Shown here: positions 1-5,058 of the stretch, one piece after another
How the letters are laid out: each line of letters opens with the position of its first letter
Position numbering within the stretch: position 1 is the first letter of the stretch
Assembly (NCBI GenBank): GCA_903921945.1
Contig: CAIXSC010000100.1
Location: 1 to 5,938, forward strand
Origin: an uncultured Planctomycetaceae bacterium
GTDB taxonomy: Bacteria; Planctomycetota; Planctomycetia; Pirellulales; Pirellulaceae
Reading direction: 5' to 3'
Length of the DNA stretch: 5,938 nucleotides
Translations under genes and position numbers: made by a program
Notes under the pieces: model-generated
What the model saw: the letters and a program-made list of their open reading frames with translations, nothing else
Told to the model about the DNA's origin: nothing
Database searches by the model: none

Positions 1-3000
1 CCTTCATGGCCGATGATCGCCCCGACGCATTCGAGCGTGTCGTCGAGCGTCTGTTGCAAGCGCCGACCTATGGCGAACGTTGGGGACGGCACTGGCTGGA
101 CGTCGTGCGGTACGCCGACACGGCGGGCGAAACGGCCGACTACCCCGCGCCACTCGCCTGGAAGTACCGCAACTACGTCATTGAATCGTGGAATCGGGAC
201 AAGCCTTACGACGAATTCCTGCGGGAGCAGATTGCGGGCGATGTGCTCGCTGACGCGTCCACGGCCCGCAGCTCGTCCACGGTCATCGGTTCAGACTCGC
301 GGGCCAATGCTGTGATTGCGACCGGGTTCTTGGCGATCTCGCGTCGGTTTGGCTTTGACTCGGAGAATTACCATCACCTGACGATCCAGGATTCGATCGA
401 CACGCTCGGACAAGCCGTGCTGGGTTTGAGTTTGGGCTGTGCGCGCTGCCACGACCACAAGTTTGACGCGGTTTCGATGAACGACTACTACGCGCTGTAC
501 AGCATTTTCGCCAGCACTCGATATCCATTCCCTGGTTCGGAACAGAAACAGAAAGTCCGGTCGTTGGCGCCGCTCGTGCCGCCTGCCGAGGCGGCGGCGG
601 CGTGGCGCCAGCACACGGCGGAGATCGCGCGGCTCGCCCATCGCCTGCAGCAACACGGCCGCGGTCTACCGCCGGGCCTGCTGCGGCCGCTCGGCGACCT
701 GGATGGGGATTTTGAATTGCAGGCGCCCGCTGCTGGCGGTAGCAATGGCGTCCTTGTGCCGCCCTGGCTTTACTCGGGCGCGATCAGCATCACCGCCGCG
801 GCGCAAAGCCCGTTCCGCAATGTCTACGCAACCGGCAAGTCGGGCGTCAGCGTGCCGGCCAACTCGCAACCGGCCCGATTCGAGCAATCTCTCGCGCTCG
901 CATCAACGTACACCGGTGCGAAGCAGTTGTTCGTTAACCTTGACTACCGGATTCAATCGCAGGCAGTGGCGGCGACGCCGCGCCCTGGCCATCGCCTCTC
1001 GTTCGTCGACCGCGCCGGCCGCACCATCGTGGCCGTGTGGATCGAGGCCGATCGCTTGCGATTGGTTCCCGCCTCGCCGGAGCCGCCGGCAAACTCGCCA
1101 ACGACGAACGCGGTCGATTCAGCGTTCACAATCGCCGGCCCTGGCGAGTGGCGCAATATCCAATTGACGATCGACGGCGTTTCGCGGCGGGTGACGGGGG
1201 TGGTCGGGACATCGCAAGCGAAGCTCGAACTGGCTTCGATGGCGCTGCCTCCGGATGTGGATCACCGCGTGATGTTGGGCATGTTGGAACGCGTCGTGTT
1301 CGAGGCGGTCCCGACCGCCAATGCGTCGTTTCCTTCGATCGAGTACGACCAGTTCGCGATCCGCGCCGAGCCGTTCGCGCCGCCATCCACGCAATTCGTG
1401 GAACTCGAACCGGCGGCGCTCGCCAGTGCGAGCACCGGTGCGCCGCCGCCCGCTTCCCCGCGGCGTTCGGCAAGCGAGTTGGCAGCGCGACTGCGCGAAG
1501 AGGCGGGGCATGATGGCGATTTGGAAATGCAGGCCAAGGACCAACTGCCTGCCAGCCCATGGAATCCGGGGCCGAACAGCGCGGTGCGATTGAGTGCGGC
1601 GGCGCAGAGCCCCTTTCGCGATTTTTTTGGACCTGGCGAGCTGGGACTGCGAATGCCGAACCGCGCCGCGTACGACGGCTTCGGTTTGACACTCGGGCCA
1701 ACGCGGACGGATGCCGCGGGCCGGCTCCATTTGGCGTTTGATTTTCGCTGTGTGGATCAGGCGGCGGGCGGCGACGGCACCTGGCGCTACTACATCGGCC
1801 ATGGTGCTGGAACGTCGGCGGCGATCGAGCTGTTCTTTCATGGCTCCGAGTTCTTCTACCGCACTGGCCAGAAGATCGAGTCGGCGGGCCCGGTCGCGTT
1901 GGGTGAGTGGCATCAGGTCCGATTGGTGCTCGACACCCAACAACGCCAGTACGCCGGCGAGCTGCGTGGACCGAAAGACACTCGGAAGTTCGCCGGCCAA
2001 GTTGCGCCGGGGTGGGACGGCGGCATTGATTACACGTTCATCGATAGCTACGGACATCGGCCCGGTGTCCGGCCGTCGCTTGACGCGGACAACTTCCTGG
2101 TGAGCGACCGCTTCCCGAACTCCGCGCCGACCGTCGACGTGGCGACTCGCCGCCAACGGATCGCCGAGTTGCGTCGCGAACTCGCCCAAGGCGATCGCGC
2201 GATCGAGGATGACGAGCGGCGACTGCGCGAATTGATGCGGGAAGGGCCTTTTCCGTGGGCCTATGCGATGGCGGAGGGCACACCTCACGCTGAGCCGATC
2301 CAGCGGCGCGGCGAACCGAGCCTGCCGGGCGAACTCGCGCCGCGCGAGGTGCCGGCGGCTATCGGATTCGACGCGGCCACACCCATCGTCGCGGGAAGCG
2401 GTCGTCGCGAATTGGCGGAGCGGCTCGCGCGGCCCGATCATCCGCTCACCGCGCGGGTGATCGCCAATCGGGTTTGGCAGTATCACTTCGGCCAGGGGTT
2501 GGTGAAGACGCCGAACGACTTCGGGGCCCGCGGCGCGCCGCCGACTCACCCGGAGCTGCTCGACTTTTTGGCTTACCGATTGATCCGCGCCCAGTGGTCG
2601 CTCAAGGCCCTTCATCGCGAGATCCTGCTCAGCGCGACCTACCAGCAAGCGTCACGCGACGGCCTCATTCCGCAAGCTGGCTCTTCGTCTGCCAGCGCGG
2701 CTTCGCCCTCAACGAGTCGTATGGAATCCACGGCGGCGCCGGCTGCTCCGGTTTTGTCGTGGGAGGATCTCTACGCAGGTTTTCCGCGGCGACGCCTGGG
2801 TGCGGAGGAGATTCGCGACTCGATCTTGGCGGTCACGGGAGAGCTGGACCGCGTCCCGGGCGTTGGCCATCCGTTTCCCGAGCCGCCCAGTTGGGGATTC
2901 AGCCAGCACGCGCCGTTCCAGGCGGTGTACGACCATTCCAAACGCAGTGTCTATCTCATGACCCAGCGTCTTAAACGCCATCCGTTCCTCGCGTTGTTCG

Positions 3001-3350
3001 ACGGTCCCGATCCGAACGCGACGACCCCGGCCCGGCCCGCGACGATTGTTCCCACCCAATCGCTGTTCTTCCTGAATGATCCGTTCCTGCACGCCGCGGC
3101 TGAACGGTGGGCGGACCGGATTGGGCACTCGGGCGCGTCGCGCGCGACGAGTGTCGAACAGGTTTGGCACGACGCCTTGGCACGTATGCCGGCGGCCGAA
3201 GATCGCGATGAGGCGGTGGCGTTTCTTGACGATTATGTCCGCGAAGCCCGCCGGGAGAGCGCCATTCCGCCGGAAAGGCTCGAACGCGCCGCCCTGGCCG
3301 CTTACATTCGCATCATCCTCAGTTCCAACGAGTTCCTGCATGTCGATTAA
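1..3350 (+). CDS. PSD1-type DUF1549/DUF1553 protein with tandem LamG-like insert, 5'-partial
   Basis: This is the 3' portion of a planctomycete PSD1-family gene. The frame is open to the left edge, and the first residues (F-M-A-D-D-R-P-D-A-F-E-R) match the interior of DUF1549, so the ATG at 6 is an internal Met, not the start. Residues are counted from that Met. DUF1549 covers about 1-190: YGERWGRHWLDVVRYAD at 22-38, an NRDKPYDEF block, and C145-A-R-C148-H149-DHKFD, a c-type-heme-like CxxCH motif usual in the family. About 233-703 is an insert of two related LamG-like modules. About 710-750 is a charged coiled-coil-like helix. DUF1553 runs from R800 to the end (RRELAERLARPDHPLTARV, then RVWQYHFGQGLVKTPNDFG) and closes with NEFLHVD, the family terminus. 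The upstream part, probably with a signal peptide and perhaps a planctomycete cytochrome c domain, is outside the window. Biochemical function is unknown; a periplasmic or surface role is inferred. DUF1501 follows as the usual partner. Confidence 0.93.
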   Translation, partial: FMADDRPDAFERVVERLLQAPTYGERWGRHWLDVVRYADTAGETADYPAPLAWKYRNYVIESWNRDKPYDEFLREQIAGDVLADASTARSSSTVIGSDSRANAVIATGFLAISRRFGFDSENYHHLTIQDSIDTLGQAVLGLSLGCARCHDHKFDAVSMNDYYALYSIFASTRYPFPGSEQKQKVRSLAPLVPPAEAAAAWRQHTAEIARLAHRLQQHGRGLPPGLLRPLGDLDGDFELQAPAAGGSNGVLVPPWLYSGAISITAAAQSPFRNVYATGKSGVSVPANSQPARFEQSLALASTYTGAKQLFVNLDYRIQSQAVAATPRPGHRLSFVDRAGRTIVAVWIEADRLRLVPASPEPPANSPTTNAVDSAFTIAGPGEWRNIQLTIDGVSRRVTGVVGTSQAKLELASMALPPDVDHRVMLGMLERVVFEAVPTANASFPSIEYDQFAIRAEPFAPPSTQFVELEPAALASASTGAPPPASPRRSASELAARLREEAGHDGDLEMQAKDQLPASPWNPGPNSAVRLSAAAQSPFRDFFGPGELGLRMPNRAAYDGFGLTLGPTRTDAAGRLHLAFDFRCVDQAAGGDGTWRYYIGHGAGTSAAIELFFHGSEFFYRTGQKIESAGPVALGEWHQVRLVLDTQQRQYAGELRGPKDTRKFAGQVAPGWDGGIDYTFIDSYGHRPGVRPSLDADNFLVSDRFPNSAPTVDVATRRQRIAELRRELAQGDRAIEDDERRLRELMREGPFPWAYAMAEGTPHAEPIQRRGEPSLPGELAPREVPAAIGFDAATPIVAGSGRRELAERLARPDHPLTARVIANRVWQYHFGQGLVKTPNDFGARGAPPTHPELLDFLAYRLIRAQWSLKALHREILLSATYQQASRDGLIPQAGSSSASAASPSTSRMESTAAPAAPVLSWEDLYAGFPRRRLGAEEIRDSILAVTGELDRVPGVGHPFPEPPSWGFSQHAPFQAVYDHSKRSVYLMTQRLKRHPFLALFDGPDPNATTPARPATIVPTQSLFFLNDPFLHAAAERWADRIGHSGASRATSVEQVWHDALARMPAAEDRDEAVAFLDDYVREARRESAIPPERLERAALAAYIRIILSSNEFLHVD
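702..1376 (+). repeat. Protein-level repeat copy 1: LamG-like module in the PSD1 protein
   Basis: This is residues 233-457 of the PSD1 protein, the first of two related modules. Landmarks in order are DGDFELQ (233), AAAQSPFR (264-271), a VSVP...FEQSL strand pair, LDYRIQ, a GRTIVAVWIE strand, GEWRNIQLTIDG (from 380), and D-Q-F-A-I-R-A-E-P-F (448-457). The alternating beta-strand pattern, with a GEW(x)n-hydrophobic strand-D motif, resembles concanavalin A/LamG-like jelly rolls that often decorate planctomycete proteins. The fold assignment is inference. Compared with copy 2 it has roughly 20 extra residues, mostly a P/N/S-rich loop near 355-370. Confidence 0.7.
1512..2114 (+). repeat. Protein-level repeat copy 2: LamG-like module in the PSD1 protein
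   Basis: This is residues 503-703, the second module. Landmarks match copy 1 in the same order: DGDLEMQ (503), AAAQSPFR (531-538), LGLRMP...GFGLTL, FDFRCVDQ, an AAIELFFHGSEFFYR strand pair, GEWHQVRLVLD (from 633), and D-N-F-L-V-S-D-R-F-P (695-704). The DNA for the shared AAAQSPFR block differs at only 3 of 21 aligned bases (798-818 versus 1599-1619), while the rest has diverged strongly. This fits an old internal duplication. The copies are joined by an A/P/S-rich linker and a short helix (about residues 470-500). Confidence 0.7.
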
Positions 3351-3366
3351 GTGGTGGTCGGAACGA

Positions 3367-4749
3367 ATGAACGCTACCGGCATCGGTCGACGCGCCGTGT
3401 TGCGATCCCTCGTCGGCGCGTCGACGCTTCTGCCGGCAATTGTGGGCGAACTGACGGCGGACGACGCGCTCGCGCCTCGGCGGCCGCACTTCGAACCGCG
3501 GGCCAAGCGGGTGATCATGCTGCACATGAGCGGTGGCGTGTCGCATGTGGAAAGCTGGGATCCGAAGCCGAAGCTGGCCGACTCGGAAGGCAAAACGATC
3601 GATGTGGATGAATTCCAGGGGCGGAAGGGGCGTTTCACGATGCACCTGCGGCCGCCTCGCTGGAAGTTTTCGCCGCGTGGCCGGAGCGGCACGGAAGTGA
3701 GCGAGCTGTTCCCGCACTTGGGCGAATGTGTGGACGACTTGTGCGTGATCCGATCGATGACGTCGGACCACACGAACCACTATGAAGCGACGCTCGGCAT
3801 CCACACCGGTTCGTTCACGTTTGCGCGGCCAAGCATGGGGGCGTGGATCAGCTACGGTTTGGGCACGGAGAATCGCAATCTGCCATCGTTCGTGGTGATC
3901 GCTCCGCATTCGCCATACGCGGGCGGCCAAGTTTGGGGCAGCGATTTTCTGCCCGGCGCTCACCAGGGGACGCTCGTCGTGCCGGGAGCGGAACCGGTCG
4001 CGAACATTCGACGACGCGTTCCGAGCCGTAGTTTGCAGGCGATGGAATTGGAGGCCCTCGCGCGGCTCAACGCCCGCCATCTGGCGGCGCGGAGCGGCGA
4101 TCCGCGACTGGCGGCCCGCATTCAGTCGTTCGAGACGGCTTTCGGCATGCAGGCGGAAATGCCCGAGGTATTCGATTTGTCGCGCGAAGAGGACGCGACG
4201 TTGGCGCTGTACGGGCTGCCACGCGGCAGCACCCAAGGCTTCGCGTGGCAATGCTTGGTGGCCAGGCGGCTTGCCGAACGCGGAGTGCGGTTCATCGAAT
4301 TGATCGATGTCGGTTCGTCCAATAACTGGGACGCGCACGGAGACATGGCGACGCACGTGCCGCTGGCGAAGAACGTCGATCAAGCGATCGCCGGTCTGTT
4401 GCGGGATCTGAAACGCCGCGGAATGCTCGACGAAACACTGGTGGTTTGGACGACGGAATTCGGCCGCACGCCGTTCAATGCCGCCCGCGACGCGCGGGGC
4501 CGCGAACATCATCATTGGGTGTTCTCATCGTGGCTCGCGGGCGGTGGTGTGAAGCCGGGAATGGTCTACGGGGAATCCGACGAACTGGGAGTGCGGGTGG
4601 GCCGCGATCCGGTTCACGTGCATGACTTCCATGCCACGATCCTGCACTTGCTGGGCTTGGACCACGAGCGGCTGACCTACCGCCATTCGGGCCGCGATTA
4701 CCGTTTGACCGACGTGCATGGCCGAGTTGTCCGCGAGTTGTTGGCTTGA
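3367..4749 (+). CDS. DUF1501 protein (alkaline phosphatase/sulfatase superfamily), Tat-like leader
   Basis: This is a complete DUF1501 protein of 460 residues, close to the usual family length. Counting from the Met at 3367, residues 8-13 are R-R-A-V-L-R followed by a hydrophobic stretch to about 27, a twin-arginine-like signal (consensus Phe replaced by Val), so Tat export is likely. Family landmarks follow: MSGGVSHVESWDPKPKL (54-70), SDHTNHYEA, NNWDAHGD (319-326), EFGRTPFN (364-371), EHHHW (380-384), and a C-terminal block V-H-V-H-D-F-H-A-T-I-L-H-L-L-G-L-D (416-432) with GRDYRLTDVHG. The D/H-rich motifs probably bind metal by analogy with the superfamily; the substrate is unknown. The start is uncertain: an in-frame ATG at 3340 would add nine residues (MSIKWWSER) and overlap the PSD1 gene by 11 bases. 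I prefer 3367 because it puts the arginine pair close to the N-terminus and has a weak GGAA at 3360-3363. It is very likely co-transcribed with the PSD1 gene. Confidence 0.94.
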   Translation: MNATGIGRRAVLRSLVGASTLLPAIVGELTADDALAPRRPHFEPRAKRVIMLHMSGGVSHVESWDPKPKLADSEGKTIDVDEFQGRKGRFTMHLRPPRWKFSPRGRSGTEVSELFPHLGECVDDLCVIRSMTSDHTNHYEATLGIHTGSFTFARPSMGAWISYGLGTENRNLPSFVVIAPHSPYAGGQVWGSDFLPGAHQGTLVVPGAEPVANIRRRVPSRSLQAMELEALARLNARHLAARSGDPRLAARIQSFETAFGMQAEMPEVFDLSREEDATLALYGLPRGSTQGFAWQCLVARRLAERGVRFIELIDVGSSNNWDAHGDMATHVPLAKNVDQAIAGLLRDLKRRGMLDETLVVWTTEFGRTPFNAARDARGREHHHWVFSSWLAGGGVKPGMVYGESDELGVRVGRDPVHVHDFHATILHLLGLDHERLTYRHSGRDYRLTDVHGRVVRELLA

Positions 4750-4767
4750 GCCAACGGGCATCCGTTG
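4740..4767 (+). other. Two overlapping, mutually exclusive small hairpins at the DUF1501 stop
   Basis: GTTGGC (4740-4745) can pair with GCCAAC (4750-4755) around a TTGA loop that includes part of the TGA stop codon. CAACGG (4752-4757) can instead pair with CCGTTG (4762-4767) around GCAT. Both need bases 4752-4755, so only one can form at a time. No U-tract follows, so neither is a convincing intrinsic terminator. The inverted repeats are seen directly; any function is unknown. Confidence 0.4.
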
Positions 4768-4782
4768 TCTCGCGATCTTGCG

Positions 4783-4813
4783 CGGCATCTGCCCAAGCCA
4801 TGGGCAGGTGTCG
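4783..4813 (+). terminator. Strong hairpin 3' of the PSD1-DUF1501 pair, possible terminator or 3'-end stabiliser
   Basis: Bases 4783-4795 pair with 4801-4813 over 13 consecutive positions, two of them G-U, around the five-base loop AGCCA. The core CTGCCCA/TGGGCAG is a perfect 7-bp stem. Two more pairs (4781-4816 and 4782-4815) can form past a one-base bulge. It lies about 35 bases after the DUF1501 stop, where a transcript end is expected. It is followed by GCGGAAACCC rather than a U-tract, so it is not a canonical Rho-independent terminator. It may protect the 3' end or act with Rho. Confidence 0.4.
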
Positions 4814-4985
4814 GCGGAAACCCGGCAGCCCGCGCCGCGCGACACAAACCGGCAATCGGCGGCAATGGGAGAAAAACGACTGTTGTGACCGATCTACGGG
4901 CGTATCCGGAAACGAGGATGGCGCTTCTTGCCTTCCGCCACGGTCCGGCGCGGAATTTGCTACTACTACAGGCGTGCCGCTGTTT

Positions 4986-5009
4986 TCACAGGTGGGTCGA
5001 CCGCTGTGA
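4986..5009. promoter_or_regulatory. Candidate operator or 5'-UTR dyad TCACAG-N12-CTGTGA
   Basis: TCACAG (4986-4991) and CTGTGA (5004-5009) form a perfect 6-bp inverted repeat with a 12-base spacer, ending 49 bases before the DUF1559 start codon. The spacer holds the self-complementary GGTCGACC (4995-5002), offset by one base from the dyad centre. The symmetry and position would suit a regulator binding site or an RNA stem-loop. No regulator is encoded in the window and a chance dyad cannot be excluded. Confidence 0.25.
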
Positions 5010-5026
5010 CGATGGCTTGCCGTCGT
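5009..5026 (+). promoter_or_regulatory. 5'-UTR hairpin just upstream of the DUF1559 ribosome binding site
   Basis: ACGATGG (5009-5015) pairs with CCGTCGT (5020-5026) in a 7-bp stem with one U-G pair and the loop CTTG. The stem ends 18 bases before the GGAGGT at 5045. A pyrimidine-rich stretch (TTCTTTCTTC, 5035-5044) follows and leaves the ribosome site single-stranded. It could stabilise the 5' end of the mRNA. It also uses A5009 of the upstream dyad, so the two structures touch. The function is inferred from position only. Confidence 0.3.
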
Positions 5027-5044
5027 TCTGATAGTTCTTTCTTC

Positions 5045-5050
5045 GGAGGT
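5045..5050 (+). promoter_or_regulatory. Strong Shine-Dalgarno site for the DUF1559 gene
   Basis: GGAGGT is a near-perfect complement of the 16S rRNA 3' end and sits 8 bases before the ATG at 5059, an ideal distance. It fixes the start of the DUF1559 gene. It contrasts with the weak GGAA in front of the DUF1501 gene, suggesting that the pilin-like gene is translated independently and efficiently. Confidence 0.85.
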
Positions 5051-5058
5051 CTGGAAAC

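Larger units (their letters stand above)
4750..5058. other. Intergenic region with no credible gene, rich in inverted repeats
   Basis: This 309-base gap separates the PSD1-DUF1501 pair from the DUF1559 gene. Open frames across it (for example 4746-5009) encode Arg/Ser/Cys-rich low-complexity peptides without a ribosome binding site or family motif, so I regard them as noise. Besides the separately listed hairpins it holds a TTCCGC-N11-GCGGAA dyad (4933-4938/4950-4955). I could not pick out a convincing sigma-70 promoter: candidates such as TTGTGA at 4883 or TTGCCT at 4928 lack a well-spaced -10. A promoter for the DUF1559 gene presumably lies here. Confidence 0.6.

Noticed and set aside
6..8. 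ATG at 6 as the true start of the PSD1 gene
   Set aside because: The codon before it continues the conserved F-x-A-D-D-R-P-D-A-F-E-R motif, and half of DUF1549 would be missing, so the gene continues to the left of the window.
438..452. CxxCH in the PSD1 protein as evidence of a separate cytochrome c domain
   Set aside because: The motif sits in the conserved GCARCHDHKFD block of DUF1549 itself. Heme binding there is not established, and no separate cytochrome fold is visible in the window.
1119..2648. Long minus-strand open frame (509 codons) antisense to the PSD1 gene
   Set aside because: It lies entirely inside the well-supported PSD1 frame, encodes an Arg-rich sequence without family motifs, and is the kind of antisense open frame expected in GC-rich DNA.
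3076..3366. N-terminal extension of the DUF1501 frame upstream to 3076
   Set aside because: The frame is open but overlaps about 275 bases of conserved DUF1553 coding sequence and would put about 97 Arg-rich residues before the twin-arginine leader. Starts at 3367 or 3340 fit the family.
3319..4515. Long minus-strand open frame (398 codons) antisense to the DUF1501 gene
   Set aside because: Arg/His-rich composition with no recognisable domain; the + strand frame matches DUF1501 from end to end.
4883..4966. Possible sigma-70 promoters (TTGTGA at 4883, TTGCCT at 4928 with TACTAC at 4961)
   Set aside because: Spacing is too short for the first and the -10 match is poor for the second, so neither is better than chance.
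4746..5031. Small open frames of 87-88 codons in the intergenic gap
   Set aside because: They have no ribosome binding site, Cys/Arg/Ser-rich low-complexity content and no similarity to known small proteins, and they overlap strong inverted repeats.
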